Shown: positions 39,868 to 50,126 of the stretch, piece by piece
Position numbering within the stretch: the first letter of the stretch is position 1
Layout of the letters: every line of letters begins with the position of its first letter
Origin: Marinobacter sp. BGYM27
GTDB taxonomy: Bacteria; Pseudomonadota; Gammaproteobacteria; Pseudomonadales; Oleiphilaceae
Direction: 5' to 3'
Length of the DNA: 64,000 bases
Assembly: GCA_025153445.1 (NCBI GenBank)
Contig: JANZNS010000006.1
Coordinates: forward strand, 62,001 to 126,000
Made by a program: the position numbers and the translations under genes
The notes under the pieces: generated by a model
The model's database searches: none
Told to the model about the DNA's origin: nothing
Seen by the model: only the letters and a program-made list of their open reading frames with translations

Positions 39868-39898
39868 ATAAGGCCGGAACCCGATAACAATCAGACTC
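39868..39898 (-). terminator. Possible terminator between secB and trmL
   Basis: Inverted repeat AGGCCGGA / TCCGGCCT with a loop of about 15 nt. On the minus strand it is followed by TTATTTTAT, consistent with the end of the secB transcript. Confidence 0.55.
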
Positions 39899-39922
39899 CG
39901 GCCTCACGATCAGCAACCGTGA

Positions 39923-40420
39923 TCAGTGCTTCTGCTCTTCGGCAGCCTGACCTGCCGCTTCATCCTGCTGGCGCTTCAGCGCCTGGGCGTAGATGGCATC
40001 AAAGTTAACCGGTGCCAGCATCAGCGATGGGTAGCTGCCCTTGTTGACGATACCGTCAATGGATTCACGTGCATAAGGGAACAGGATCGTCGGGCAGTAT
40101 GCGCCCAGCATCTGACCCAACTGAGGGCCTTCGATGCCCTTGATCATGAATACACCGCCCTGCTGAATTTCAACGATGTACGCAACCTTGTCTTCAATTT
40201 TCGCGGTAATGGTCAGCGACAGCACCACTTCGTACTGGGCATCGCCAATTTTCTTGTGCGAGGTATTGAGGTCCAGATTGACCTGTGGCTGCCACTGCTC
40301 CTGAAACACTGCCGGAGAGTTCGGTGACTCAAAGGACAGGTCCTTGATGTAAATGCGCTGGAGCGCGAACTGGGGCTGGTTTTCGTTCTCGCTGCCTGCT
40401 GCCTGCTGATTTTCAGCCAT
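39923..40420 (-). CDS. secB: Protein-export chaperone SecB
   Basis: SecB keeps preproteins unfolded and delivers them to SecA. The 165-residue product matches family length, with FALQRIYIKDLSFESPNSP, FQEQWQPQVNLDLN, VEIQQGGVF, LGAYCPTILFPYARE and an acidic C-terminal tail. In the usual order secB-grxC-rhodanese the glutaredoxin gene should follow upstream; here the space to the rhodanese gene is only 178 bp and empty. Confidence 0.97.
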   Translation of the reverse strand: MAENQQAAGSENENQPQFALQRIYIKDLSFESPNSPAVFQEQWQPQVNLDLNTSHKKIGDAQYEVVLSLTITAKIEDKVAYIVEIQQGGVFMIKGIEGPQLGQMLGAYCPTILFPYARESIDGIVNKGSYPSLMLAPVNFDAIYAQALKRQQDEAAGQAAEEQKH

Positions 40421-40598
40421 CTTTAATCCTTCCGATTCTTAACTGAGAGAGCACCTCGCCGGCGCCCGATTTCGATTATTGTTAATAGAGGCTACTTCCG
40501 ACTGGGAAATATACCTGTTGCCGCTACTACTGGATGTGAAACAGTGCGCCAACTCACGGTTGAATTCAACCGATGCGCCCCACCAAACGTGCCCGGGC

Positions 40599-41015
40599 TC
40601 ACTTTTTCTTCAGTGGCAGGCTACTGGCTTTCCATTCCGCTATACCGCCGGCCAACCGGCTCACATCAGCGTAGCCTTCGGCATTCAGCTGCTTAACGGC
40701 AACCGCAGAATGCTGGCCAGCCTTGTCAGCCACGATAATCTGCTTGCCTTCGTGCTTCTTGAGTTCACTCAGCCGCTCTTTAATTGACGCCAGCGGAATA
40801 TGAATGGAGCCGACAATGTGACCTTCCGAGAACTCCTTGCGCTCCCGCACGTCCACTACAACGGCCTGATCACGGTTCAGCAGACCGATCGCCGCTTGTG
40901 GCGTTACCTTCTTGCCCCCACGACGGGTTTCCAGCAAGGCCATCGCCGCCAGCAGTGCCGCAAAGATCGACACCAGAATGTAATGATTTACTACAAATTC
41001 CAAAAACTGTTCCAT
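40599..41015 (-). CDS. yibN: Membrane-anchored rhodanese-like protein YibN
   Basis: A 138-residue protein with one N-terminal membrane helix (about 10-28) and a rhodanese domain (VVVDVRERKEFSEGHIVGSIHIP). The active-site loop reads ADKAGQHS: the expected Cys is Asp, as I recall also in E. coli YibN, so sulfurtransferase activity is unlikely. ATG 41015 places the helix at the start; a longer frame adds 16 residues. YibN has been linked to protein translocation and sits beside secB here as in other genomes. Confidence 0.88.
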   Translation of the reverse strand: MEQFLEFVVNHYILVSIFAALLAAMALLETRRGGKKVTPQAAIGLLNRDQAVVVDVRERKEFSEGHIVGSIHIPLASIKERLSELKKHEGKQIIVADKAGQHSAVAVKQLNAEGYADVSRLAGGIAEWKASSLPLKKK

Positions 41016-41213
41016 TGAGACAACCTGCCAAGGACCGCAAAAGATAGTGGCAGGATTATACACACCCGCAGCACCCTACAGAAGGAAAGCAGACGGCGAT
41101 GGCACAGGACATTACCGGACCGTTGCAGACATCCGCCGTACATAGCCTGCAATGCCTAAAGCGGGTAGAATCTTCGTACTTTTTGATATTTCAATTCATT
41201 ACCGGATGAAGCA

Positions 41214-42761
41214 ATGACCGCGACCCGCAAAACGACTGCCCTGATTATTCTCGACGGCTGGGGCCATCGCGCACCCTCTGACGACAATGCCATCAGTAAC
41301 GCTGAAACGCCTTTCTGGGACCAGATCTGGCAGAACCAGCCCAGCACACTGATCAACACCTCCGGGATGTTTGTCGGTTTGCCGGATGGGCAGATGGGCA
41401 ACTCGGAAGTGGGGCATATGAATCTGGGCGCCGGTCGGATCGTCTATCAAAGCCTGACCCGTATCGACAAAGACATCAGCGACGGTGCCTTCGCCGAAAA
41501 CACGGTCCTGACTGATGCGGTAGACAAGGCCATTGCGAATGACAAAGCGGTGCACCTTATGGGCCTGCTGTCGCCAGGCGGCGTACATGCCCACGAAGAT
41601 CACATCATCGCAGCGGCTGAAATGGCAAAGGCCCGAGGCGCAAAGGCGGTCTATGTTCACGGCTTTCTGGACGGCCGCGATATGCCGCCGCGCAGTGCCG
41701 AGGCGTCTCTGCGTAAAACGGATGAGCGCCTGAAAGAACTCGGCGTCGGTCGGGTGGCCAGCATGATCGGCCGTTATTTTGCGATGGACCGCGACAACCG
41801 GTGGGACCGGGTTGAAGCCGCCTACAACCTGCTCACCGCAGGCGAAGCAGAGTTTACCAGCGAGAACCCGGTAGAAGCGCTGCATGAGGCATACGATCGC
41901 GGGGAGAACGACGAGTTCGTCAAAGCGACGCTGATCAAGCCCCGCGGTGCCGCAGACGCCACTATTCAGGATGGCGACGCCGTAATCTTCATGAACTTCC
42001 GCGCCGACCGCGCTCGGGAAATCACCCGCGCCTTCGTCAGTGACGATTTTGATGGCTTCACGAGAAAAAAACGGCCAGCACTGGCCGAATTTGTCATGTT
42101 GACCGAATACGCAGCCGACATCGACACCGCCTGTGCCTACCCACCCGCAACCCTGGTGAACAGCATTGGCGAATACATGGAAAAGCTGGGCAAGACCCAG
42201 TTGCGGATAGCTGAAACAGAAAAATACGCCCACGTGACATTTTTCTTCAGCGGTGGCCGTGAAACACCATTTGAAGGCGAAGAGCGTGTGCTGGTGCCCT
42301 CACCGCAAGTAGCGACCTACGATCTGCAACCTGAGATGAGCGCGCCGGAAGTGACCGACAAGCTCTGCGCAGCCATTCGCAGCGGCGATTTTGATCTGGT
42401 CGTCGTCAATTATGCCAACGGCGACATGGTTGGCCACACCGGCAACTACGACGCTGCGGTCAAAGCTGCACAGTGCCTGGACGATTGCCTGCAGAAAATT
42501 GCCGCCGCACTGGAAAATGTCGACGGTCAGGCGCTGGTAACTGCTGATCACGGCAACTGCGAACAGATGACTGACCCCTCCTCAGGTCAGGTGCATACCG
42601 CTCACACGACAGGTCCGGTGCCTTTGGTTTATCTTGGCAGTGGATCTCTGAGCCTGAAAGAAGACGGCGCCCTGAGCGACGTTGCGCCTTCGCTGCTCTC
42701 ACTGATGCAACTGGAACAGCCCGCCGAAATGACAGGTCACAGCCTGATCCAGTTCAGCTAA
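41214..42761 (+). CDS. gpmI: Cofactor-independent phosphoglycerate mutase
   Basis: Interconverts 3- and 2-phosphoglycerate in glycolysis with two Mn ions. The 515-residue product has D14 in LIILDGWG, the phosphorylated Ser64 in [44 protein letters not shown] and [11 protein letters not shown]. First gene of a plus-strand run gpmI-envC-ctpA-yibQ, divergent from yibN. Confidence 0.97.
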   Translation: MTATRKTTALIILDGWGHRAPSDDNAISNAETPFWDQIWQNQPSTLINTSGMFVGLPDGQMGNSEVGHMNLGAGRIVYQSLTRIDKDISDGAFAENTVLTDAVDKAIANDKAVHLMGLLSPGGVHAHEDHIIAAAEMAKARGAKAVYVHGFLDGRDMPPRSAEASLRKTDERLKELGVGRVASMIGRYFAMDRDNRWDRVEAAYNLLTAGEAEFTSENPVEALHEAYDRGENDEFVKATLIKPRGAADATIQDGDAVIFMNFRADRAREITRAFVSDDFDGFTRKKRPALAEFVMLTEYAADIDTACAYPPATLVNSIGEYMEKLGKTQLRIAETEKYAHVTFFFSGGRETPFEGEERVLVPSPQVATYDLQPEMSAPEVTDKLCAAIRSGDFDLVVVNYANGDMVGHTGNYDAAVKAAQCLDDCLQKIAAALENVDGQALVTADHGNCEQMTDPSSGQVHTAHTTGPVPLVYLGSGSLSLKEDGALSDVAPSLLSLMQLEQPAEMTGHSLIQFS

Positions 42762-42778
42762 GGCTCCGGGAGCAGTAG

Positions 42779-43993
42779 GTGCCGACCCTGATGACGGCCA
42801 GACATTACCTCAAGCAGCCGGCCCGGCCACGGCGAGTAATCGCTCGCCGCAATGGTCTGGCCGGATTGCTGCTGGCCGTTGTCGCAAGCGTGTTGGCATG
42901 CAGCCCTGCTATCGCCGACGATACCGTATCTCCCTCCCAGATCCGCGCCCTGAAAGAAGAGATCGCAGGCATTGACGATTGGCTGAAAGACGCCGAAAAA
43001 GATGAAAGCCAGCTGGAACAGACCCTGGCCAGGGCAGAACGCGATATCAGCCGTCTCAAGAAAGAGCGGCGGGCGCTACAGAAAAAAACCGCCGAACAAG
43101 AGGCCGAGCTGGACGAACTGAATAACAAGATGCAGCAACTGCAGGACACACTGCATGCCCAGCGTGAGGCACTCAGCGCCCAGATCCGCACCGCCTGGAT
43201 GGAAGGCGATGCGCCGGCCATCAAGGTCCTGCTTAACGAGATTGACCCGCAAAAACTTGCCCGGCTGATGACCTACCACGAATACATCAGTCGCTACTCG
43301 CTCGAGCAACTTGCAGCTTTCAACAGAACACTCAAAGCACTTCAATCCACACGTGAGCAAGTCACCGAGGCGCAACTCGATCTGGCGCAGACAGCTGCAT
43401 CCCTGGCCGACCGCCAGAGCGCGCTGGAAAAACAACACAAGGCGCGGGAACGCACGCTGGCATTGCTCAAGTCGGATATCAGCAAAAAGCGCTCACGGCG
43501 CGACAGCCTCATTGCAGACAGGAAGCGGCTGGAGAAGCTCCTGAAGGAAGTTGAAGCGGCCATTGCCGATATCCCGACCCCGAAAGAGTCTCAGCCTTTC
43601 AGCACATTACGCGCTAAACTCCCCTGGCCGACCCGTGGTAAGGTGATTATCGGCTTCGGAGAAAACCTGCATGGCGGCCGGCTCAAGCATAACGGCCTGC
43701 TGATTTCGACCAGTGCCGAGGCGGAGATCAAAGCCGTTCATTACGGACGCGTTGTGTTCTCCAACTGGCTGCGCGGTTTTGGCTTGCTCACCATCATTGA
43801 TCATGGCGGTGGCTATATGAGCCTTTACGGGCGCAACTCAAGCCTGCTGAAAAGCCCGGGCGACTGGGTAAAAGCAGGCGAACCCATCGCCATCGCAGGC
43901 GATAGCGGACAAGGATCAGGTTCACAGCTCTATTTCGAGATCCGCTCCAAGGGCAAGCCGCAAAATCCATTGAAATGGCTTGGAAAACGCTGA
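42779..43993 (+). CDS. envC: EnvC-like murein hydrolase activator (degenerate M23)
   Basis: A 404-residue exported protein with a signal segment, a long coiled coil (about 50-270) and a C-terminal LytM domain. The catalytic zinc ligands are lost: HNGLLI instead of HxGxD, LYGR instead of YxH, and SQLYFEIR instead of HLHFE. Like EnvC it should activate cell-division amidases instead of cutting peptidoglycan. GTG 42779 is preceded by GGGAG at good spacing (alternative ATG 42791). Position between gpmI and ctpA is conserved. Confidence 0.92.
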   Translation: MPTLMTARHYLKQPARPRRVIARRNGLAGLLLAVVASVLACSPAIADDTVSPSQIRALKEEIAGIDDWLKDAEKDESQLEQTLARAERDISRLKKERRALQKKTAEQEAELDELNNKMQQLQDTLHAQREALSAQIRTAWMEGDAPAIKVLLNEIDPQKLARLMTYHEYISRYSLEQLAAFNRTLKALQSTREQVTEAQLDLAQTAASLADRQSALEKQHKARERTLALLKSDISKKRSRRDSLIADRKRLEKLLKEVEAAIADIPTPKESQPFSTLRAKLPWPTRGKVIIGFGENLHGGRLKHNGLLISTSAEAEIKAVHYGRVVFSNWLRGFGLLTIIDHGGGYMSLYGRNSSLLKSPGDWVKAGEPIAIAGDSGQGSGSQLYFEIRSKGKPQNPLKWLGKR

Positions 43994-44058
43994 CAACTCG
44001 GGCGCTGCCCTCCATACTACAATTCAAATAAAGTATCGCGAGAGTACAGGGAAACTGC

Positions 44059-45432
44059 ATGAAACTGGCCAGACGTTCTGCTTCTTTAGCTTTCTGCTCG
44101 ATTATCGGGCTATCAGCCACTTGCCTGTTGTCGGCCCCCGTGGCATTCGCTCAGGAAAGCGCAAGCGAAACGGTTATAAAGGGTACAGCGAACGGCAAAG
44201 ACATCACCGTCCGCTTACCTGACCCCGAAAAGCAGCTTCCACTCGACGAGCTGCGAAAGTTTACCGAGGTGTTTGGCCGGATCCGTGAAGCCTACGTCGA
44301 AGAGGTTGATGACACGACACTGCTCGAGAGCGCGATCAAAGGCATGCTGTCAGGCCTCGACCCCCACTCGGCCTACCTCGAACCGCAGGCATTTGAAGAG
44401 CTGGAAGAAAGTACCAGCGGTGAATTCGGCGGACTGGGCATTGAAGTCGGCATGGAAGATGGTTTTATCAAAGTCATTTCCCCTATCGACGACACTCCCG
44501 CCCAGAAAGCAGGTGTGCAGGCCGGTGACATGATCATCAAACTGGGCGATCAGCCGGTCAAGGGCATGGACCTGGAAGAAGCCATCAACCTTATGCGCGG
44601 CAAACCCGGCAGCGTGCTGAAGCTCACCATCGTCCGCGACTCCCAGAGCGCACCGATTGAGATTGATGTAGAGCGGGACATTATCAAGGTGGCCAGCGTC
44701 AAATCACGACTTCTGGAACCCGGCTACGCCTATATCCGCCTGACCCAGTTCCAGGCCGAAACCGGCCGCGAGTTTGTGCGCTCCATCGGCAAACTGGAAA
44801 AGGAAAACGGCGGCATACTGGACGGCATTATTGTTGACCTGCGCAACAACCCCGGTGGCGTTCTGCAGGCAGCTGTCGAAGCGGCAGACGCGCTGCTGGA
44901 TGAAGGCCTGATCGTCTACACCGAAGGCCGGATCCAGAGCTCCAAGCTGCGCTTCAGCGCCCAGCCCGGCGATGAAAGCCATGGCGCCCCTGTGGTCGTG
45001 CTGATCAATGGCGGCTCGGCCTCCGCATCTGAAATCCTGGCTGGCGCGCTGCAGGATCATAGCCGCGCCGTGATCATGGGTACCAAATCGTTCGGCAAAG
45101 GCTCTGTTCAGACGGTGGTGCCGCTGGACGAAACCCACGCGATCAAGCTCACCACCGCCCGCTACTTCACACCCAGCGGTCGCTCAATCCAGGCCAAAGG
45201 GATTCGTCCGGATATCGACGTCAAACAGGCGCGCCTGACCGAAGTGGACAACACGCCGTTCTTTACCGAAGCCGACCTTAGTGGCCACCTCGAAAACGAC
45301 GATGAAGACGGCACTGCATTGCCACCCGCAGCACGGGATGAGCTGGTCGCACGGGATTTCCAGTTAAGGTCCGGCCTGAATCTGCTCAAAGGCATGGCAA
45401 TCATGGCCAACAAGAAGGTAGTAACTGAGTGA
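44059..45432 (+). CDS. ctpA: C-terminal processing protease CtpA (S41)
   Basis: A 457-residue periplasmic serine protease. Signal peptide (cleavage after AFAQE), N-terminal helical cap, PDZ domain (GLGIEVGMEDGFIKVISPI, AGDMIIKLGDQPV) and S41 core with catalytic Ser in GGSASASEILAGAL and Lys in GTKSFGKGSVQ. It degrades or processes periplasmic proteins such as peptidoglycan hydrolases. Its stop overlaps the next gene by 4 nt. Confidence 0.95.
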   Translation: MKLARRSASLAFCSIIGLSATCLLSAPVAFAQESASETVIKGTANGKDITVRLPDPEKQLPLDELRKFTEVFGRIREAYVEEVDDTTLLESAIKGMLSGLDPHSAYLEPQAFEELEESTSGEFGGLGIEVGMEDGFIKVISPIDDTPAQKAGVQAGDMIIKLGDQPVKGMDLEEAINLMRGKPGSVLKLTIVRDSQSAPIEIDVERDIIKVASVKSRLLEPGYAYIRLTQFQAETGREFVRSIGKLEKENGGILDGIIVDLRNNPGGVLQAAVEAADALLDEGLIVYTEGRIQSSKLRFSAQPGDESHGAPVVVLINGGSASASEILAGALQDHSRAVIMGTKSFGKGSVQTVVPLDETHAIKLTTARYFTPSGRSIQAKGIRPDIDVKQARLTEVDNTPFFTEADLSGHLENDDEDGTALPPAARDELVARDFQLRSGLNLLKGMAIMANKKVVTE

Positions 45433-46316
45433 TTGAAGTGGTTCGACGCCTGTCCCGGCTGAGCCTGTTGCTGGCCGGGTTATCGGGCACCGCCATAATC
45501 CCGGCTCACGCCCAGAGCCAACCGGGAGAAACACCGCCACCCACCATCGCCATTATCATTGATGACGTGGGGCATGACCGATACGAGGGCGAGCGGCTGA
45601 TCGCCCTTGATCAGCCGATCACGCTGGCCTTCCTGCCCTATCGCCGCTACACCAGCACATTGGCGGAAGCAGCCCACGCGCGCGGCAAGGAAATCATGCT
45701 GCACGCACCCATGGCCAACACCCACAATTATGATCTGGGGCCCGGCGGGCTTGATCCGTCAATGGACCAAGCCGCAACCACCCGGACCCTGCGCCGGGCG
45801 TTGCAATCAATCCCGTACGTTCGCGGCGTTAACAACCACATGGGTAGCCTGCTGACGCAGCGGCGAGCCAACATGGACTGGGTGATGTCGGAGCTGGTTC
45901 AGTATCCGCTGTACTTTGTTGACAGCCGCACCATCGCCTCAACTGTTGCCGCAGCCAGTGCTCGCGATCATCAGGTGCCCAACCTCAGCCGTGACATATT
46001 CCTCGACAACGACCAGACCGAAGCCAGTATCGACAAGCAATTCAAGCTGCTGATAGCAGCGGCCCGTCGTAACGGCACGGCTATCGCCATTGGTCACCCG
46101 CACAAGGCCACGGTTGATTATCTCGAAAAGCACCTGCCACTGCTGGATGAACAGGGTATCGCGGTCGCGACAGTGAGTGGCCTCTGGGCCATGCGCAACA
46201 ACAATCGGCCAATGTTCGCCAGCGGCGATAAACGCCCTATTAGATCATCACTGGCGAAAGGCGAGAACATAAAACCTGTAGTGCAATCTAAAGCACAAAA
46301 AAAACCGGACAGCTAA
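45429..46316 (+). CDS. yibQ: Divergent polysaccharide deacetylase family protein YibQ
   Basis: A 295-residue exported protein with a signal peptide (cleavage after AHA) and a divergent polysaccharide deacetylase fold (PF04748): IAIIIDDVGHD, LAFLPYRRYT, HAPMANTH, VNNHMGSLLTQ, FVDSRT and AIGHPH. The GTG start makes a GTGA overlap with ctpA. The substrate is unknown; the operon points to the cell envelope. A strong terminator follows. Confidence 0.9.
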   Translation: MIEVVRRLSRLSLLLAGLSGTAIIPAHAQSQPGETPPPTIAIIIDDVGHDRYEGERLIALDQPITLAFLPYRRYTSTLAEAAHARGKEIMLHAPMANTHNYDLGPGGLDPSMDQAATTRTLRRALQSIPYVRGVNNHMGSLLTQRRANMDWVMSELVQYPLYFVDSRTIASTVAAASARDHQVPNLSRDIFLDNDQTEASIDKQFKLLIAAARRNGTAIAIGHPHKATVDYLEKHLPLLDEQGIAVATVSGLWAMRNNNRPMFASGDKRPIRSSLAKGENIKPVVQSKAQKKPDS

Positions 46317-46333
46317 ACACTGTCCGGTTTTTT
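46297..46333. terminator. Bidirectional terminator between yibQ and hisF
   Basis: Stem AAAAAACCGGACA / TGTCCGGTTTTTT with a short loop and A/T tracts on both sides, serving both converging operons. It overlaps the last codons of yibQ. Confidence 0.92.
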
Positions 46334-46357
46334 GGTATCTGGCACTTCTCTCTGCCC

Positions 46358-47131
46358 TTAGATACGAACCTCGATTCCCTGCGCCTGCATAAAGGCTTTG
46401 GCTTCCGGAATCGTGTGCTGGCCAAAGTGGAATATCGAAGCCGCCAGCACGGCATCAGCACCACCTTCTGTTACGCCATCTGCCAGGTGCTGTAGCTCGC
46501 CCACACCACCCGAAGCAATGACCGGCACAGATACCGCATCACTGACTGCGCGGGTCAGACCATTATCGAACCCGATTTTGGTGCCGTCACGGTCCATGCT
46601 GGTTAGCAGCAGCTCGCCGGCGCCCAAGGCTGTCATTTTTTTAGCCCACTCAACAGCGTCCAGCCCTGTCGGCTTACGACCGCCATGGGTGAAAATTTCC
46701 CAGCGCGGTGGCTCGCCTTCCCCACTGACCCGTTTGGCATCAATGGCCACCACAATGCACTGACTCCCGAAACGCTCGGCGGCCTCGCGCACGAACTCCG
46801 GGTTGAACACGGCTGCAGTATTGATGCTGACCTTATCCGCACCCGCATTCAGCAGCTTGCGAATATCGTCCACCGTGCGCACACCGCCGCCCACTGTCAG
46901 CGGGATAAAGACCTGGCTGGCCATTCGCTCAACGGTTTCATAGGTCGTATCACGGCTTTCATGACTCGCGGTGATATCGAGAAAGGTGATCTCGTCTGCA
47001 CCCTGCTCGTTATATTTGCGCGCCACTTCCACCGGATCACCGGCATCGCGGATATCAACAAAGTTGACGCCTTTGACAACGCGGCCTTTATCAACATCAA
47101 GACAGGGAATGATACGTTTGGCGAGCGCCAT
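46358..47131 (-). CDS. hisF: Imidazole glycerol phosphate synthase subunit HisF
   Basis: HisF is the cyclase that uses ammonia from HisH to make IGP and AICAR from PRFAR. The 257-residue barrel has catalytic Asp in [13 protein letters not shown] and IDAKRVSG, and phosphate sites GGGVRT and SGGVG. It follows hisA by 2 nt and is the last gene of hisBHAF here. Confidence 0.97.
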   Translation of the reverse strand: MALAKRIIPCLDVDKGRVVKGVNFVDIRDAGDPVEVARKYNEQGADEITFLDITASHESRDTTYETVERMASQVFIPLTVGGGVRTVDDIRKLLNAGADKVSINTAAVFNPEFVREAAERFGSQCIVVAIDAKRVSGEGEPPRWEIFTHGGRKPTGLDAVEWAKKMTALGAGELLLTSMDRDGTKIGFDNGLTRAVSDAVSVPVIASGGVGELQHLADGVTEGGADAVLAASIFHFGQHTIPEAKAFMQAQGIEVRI

Positions 47132-47133
47132 AA

Positions 47134-47871
47134 TTACTTCTCCTGCTGGTCACACCAGGCCTGAGCTTCCGCAACATCCAGCGTGCCTTCGTAAATCGCG
47201 CGACCGGTAATGGCACCGAGAATGCCGCGATGTGCGACTGCGGATAGTCCCTTGATGTCATCCATATTGGTCACGCCGCCGGATGCAATCACCGGAATTC
47301 CACATGCCTCAGCCAGTGCTGCCGTCTGTTCAACATTCACACCCTGCATCATGCCGTCACGGGCGATGTCGGTGTAGACGATGGAATCAACACCATCGTT
47401 GGCGAACTTGCGGGCCAGATCGGTGGCCATGACTTCAGATACTTCAGCCCAGCCATCGGTAGCGACGCGGCCATCTTTGGCATCCAGACCCACGATGATA
47501 TGACCCGGGAACTCACGGCACATCTGCGTTACAAATTCAGGCTCTTTAACTGCCTTGGTACCAATGATGACCCACTGCACGCCGGCCTTCAGATAGGCTT
47601 CAATTGTCTCCGCCGAGCGAATACCGCCGCCGATCTGAATCGGCAGGTCCGGAAAGCGACTGGCGATCGCATTGACGATGCCACCGTTAACCGGCTCGCC
47701 AGCAAACGCGCCGTTCAGATCCACCAGATGCAGCCGACGGGCGCCGGCATCAACCCAGCGCGCCGCCACATCAACAGGATCGTCAGAGAACACGGTGGAG
47801 TCATCCATCCGGCCCTGGCGCAGGCGTACACACTTTCCGTCTTTCAGATCAATGGCGGGAATAATCAGCAT
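47134..47871 (-). CDS. hisA: ProFAR isomerase HisA
   Basis: HisA isomerises ProFAR to PRFAR. The 245-residue barrel shows catalytic Asp in [16 protein letters not shown] and [10 protein letters not shown], and phosphate-binding IGGGIRS and SGGVTN. It is separated from hisH by 52 nt. Confidence 0.97.
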   Translation of the reverse strand: MLIIPAIDLKDGKCVRLRQGRMDDSTVFSDDPVDVAARWVDAGARRLHLVDLNGAFAGEPVNGGIVNAIASRFPDLPIQIGGGIRSAETIEAYLKAGVQWVIIGTKAVKEPEFVTQMCREFPGHIIVGLDAKDGRVATDGWAEVSEVMATDLARKFANDGVDSIVYTDIARDGMMQGVNVEQTAALAEACGIPVIASGGVTNMDDIKGLSAVAHRGILGAITGRAIYEGTLDVAEAQAWCDQQEK

Positions 47872-47923
47872 GAGATCGTTTAATCCACTAGTCAGTCAAT
47901 TCACACAGGAGTCGGACAGGTGC

Positions 47924-48565
47924 TCAGCGCCCCGACCACTCCACAAAGTTTTTCAGCAGTTGCAGGCCGGCACGGTGGCTTTTTTCCGGGTGGAACTGCA
48001 CAGCAAACACATTGTCGCGCGCAACAGCCGCAGCCAGATCCACACCGTAACGGGCACGCCCTGCGATATCAGGATTACCTGCCGCCTCAGCGTAATAGCT
48101 GTGCACAAAATAGAAGCGATCACCGTCGGGAATACCCTGCCAAAGCGGATGGTCGATGGTCTGCCAGACCTGATTCCACCCCATATGAGGGACTTTCAGG
48201 CGCTCGCCGTCGTCACCCTTGAGATCCGTGCCAAAAAAACGCACCTGCGAAGGAAACAGGCCGATACCATCGACGCCGTTATTCTCTTCGCTGCGAGCCA
48301 TCAGGCCCTGCATACCGACACAGATGCCCAGCAACGGGCGATCCTGAGCGACTTCACGCACCAGCTCGTCGACACCCTGGCGACGGATTTCGGCCATGCA
48401 GTCACGCATCGCGCCTACACCCGGCAGAATCACCCGGTCAGCAGCCCGTATCACGGCGTGATCCGAGGTCACATGCACCTTCATATCCGGCGCCACATGC
48501 TCAACTGCCTTGCTTGCCGAATGGAGGTTACCCATACCGTAATCGATAATGGCAACAGACTTCAT
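47924..48565 (-). CDS. hisH: Imidazole glycerol phosphate synthase glutaminase subunit HisH
   Basis: HisH hydrolyses glutamine and channels ammonia to HisF. The 213-residue class I glutaminase has the nucleophile in GICVGMQGL, the oxyanion region [10 protein letters not shown] and the His/Glu pair in [11 protein letters not shown]. Confidence 0.97.
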   Translation of the reverse strand: MKSVAIIDYGMGNLHSASKAVEHVAPDMKVHVTSDHAVIRAADRVILPGVGAMRDCMAEIRRQGVDELVREVAQDRPLLGICVGMQGLMARSEENNGVDGIGLFPSQVRFFGTDLKGDDGERLKVPHMGWNQVWQTIDHPLWQGIPDGDRFYFVHSYYAEAAGNPDIAGRARYGVDLAAAVARDNVFAVQFHPEKSHRAGLQLLKNFVEWSGR

Positions 48566-48638
48566 AGTCAGGATAACTCCGGAGATGAATCGCCAGGGCG
48601 ATCAGCTCGCCCTGGCGGGTATGACTGGACACTCCCGG

Positions 48639-49232
48639 TCAGAGGGAGCCTTTGGTAGAGGCGATAACACCGGCCATGCGATCATCATGTTCAATCGCCA
48701 TACGAAGCGCGCGGCCAAACGCCTTGAACACCGTTTCAATCTGGTGGTGGGTGTTTTTGCCCTTCAGATTATCGATGTGCAAGGTCACCATGGAATGGTT
48801 TACAAAGCCGTGGAAAAACTCTTCAAACAGATCCACGTCAAAACCACCAACCGAACCGCGAGTGTAAGGCACGTTCATGCTCAACCCGGGACGGCCTGAC
48901 AGATCAATCACTACCCGAGACAAGGCTTCGTCGAGCGGCACGTAAGCATGGCCGTATCGACGAATCCCCTTCTTGTCGCCCACCGCTTTGGTAAACGCCT
49001 GCCCCAGAGTGATACCGATATCTTCAACCGTGTGGTGATCGTCGATGTGCAAATCGCCTTTTGAGACGATATCCAGATCAATCAGACCGTGACGCGCGAT
49101 CTGGTCCATCATGTGTTCCAGAAAGGGCACGCCGGTATCAAAACGGGATTCACCGGTACCGTCCAGATTCACGGAAACCGTAATCTGGGTTTCAAGGGTA
49201 TTACGTTCTACCCGCGCCTTACGTTCGGCCAT
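48639..49232 (-). CDS. hisB: Imidazoleglycerol-phosphate dehydratase HisB
   Basis: A 197-residue monofunctional dehydratase, lacking the phosphatase domain found in enterobacterial HisB. Metal ligands are visible in [26 protein letters not shown] and [11 protein letters not shown] / [14 protein letters not shown]. First gene of this histidine block. Confidence 0.97.
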   Translation of the reverse strand: MAERKARVERNTLETQITVSVNLDGTGESRFDTGVPFLEHMMDQIARHGLIDLDIVSKGDLHIDDHHTVEDIGITLGQAFTKAVGDKKGIRRYGHAYVPLDEALSRVVIDLSGRPGLSMNVPYTRGSVGGFDVDLFEEFFHGFVNHSMVTLHIDNLKGKNTHHQIETVFKAFGRALRMAIEHDDRMAGVIASTKGSL

Positions 49233-49349
49233 GGGGTCTCCAGGTTCATTAATCGACAGATCGCCGGGAATTCGGCAGCGCAGAGTATACCGTTTTCAGG
49301 CAACTTTCTCACCGCTATGCGCCAAAATTACCCTTACAGCCCGAAGGCC

Positions 49350-49811
49350 TCAGAACGCCTTCTTCAGGTTATTCATATAGGTGTCCACCAACCCATTGAA
49401 TTCGTGCTTCACCACCGGGCTGATGGCAAGCTTCAAAAGGCTCGGTAGCGGTAGCGTCAATTCAGCTTTGGTCTTGAAGCTCGCATGCGTCAGGTCATCA
49501 CCTTTTGCCGTTAGCGTCCAGGAGCCACGTACGACACCGTTACCCTCACCCTTCACCGGCTCCCAGGTAATAACACCGGTCTCTTTGTCTGCTGCATACT
49601 GGCTGGCGTAGACTGACTGGATCGAGTGTTTGTCGACCCCGATTTTCTCCATCTCCCAGCGGTACACGTTGTTGCCCAGATCCACCAGCTTGTCCACCTT
49701 CGGGAAATGATCAGCTGAACGCGGCACGTCCGCCAGCAACTCAAAGACCTCGTCGTAGCTGCCAGGGATATCAATTTCACGGCTCAGATCAATTGCTATT
49801 GTTATCGCCAC
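49350..49811 (-). CDS. SRPBCC-family protein
   Basis: A 153-residue START/SRPBCC-fold protein (IPGSYDEVFELLADVPRSADHFPKVDKLVDLG at the start, in two conserved blocks, and a long C-terminal helix PVVKHEFNGLVDTYMNNLKKAF). Such proteins bind hydrophobic ligands in a deep pocket. No ligand can be named. It lies 117 bp upstream of hisB on the same strand, but the gap suggests separate transcription is possible. Confidence 0.82.
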   Translation of the reverse strand: MAITIAIDLSREIDIPGSYDEVFELLADVPRSADHFPKVDKLVDLGNNVYRWEMEKIGVDKHSIQSVYASQYAADKETGVITWEPVKGEGNGVVRGSWTLTAKGDDLTHASFKTKAELTLPLPSLLKLAISPVVKHEFNGLVDTYMNNLKKAF

Positions 49812-50126
49812 CCGTTACTCCTTCTGTAACCTGTGCTTTTCATTGTTATTACTTTCGACGCGGAACATTAACTGAACGTCATACCCGGTCAACGTTTATT
49901 TTGTAATCTACAGTTTACAGGGCAAAGGGCGAAAATGACCATTTTGCCGTGTTATTGCGTAGACACTGAAAAACCGGAAGCCGATCAGAAGCCATAAAAC
50001 ATGCAGGTACCTGGCCCGACATCGTCACAATCCGGGTAGCCGCTTCCAACACCTGTCGCGTATCCTTGGACATCACCGAGGGCTGTTTTAAAACCGTTTC
50101 AACTTTGCCGTAAGGACACAGCTGAT
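49812..50126. promoter_or_regulatory. Divergent SRPBCC / asmA spacer
   Basis: 315 bp without a credible gene. An inverted repeat TGTAA-8nt-TTACA (49902-49919) is the main structure and could bind a dimeric regulator. A 96-codon minus frame through it has no family features. Confidence 0.35.
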
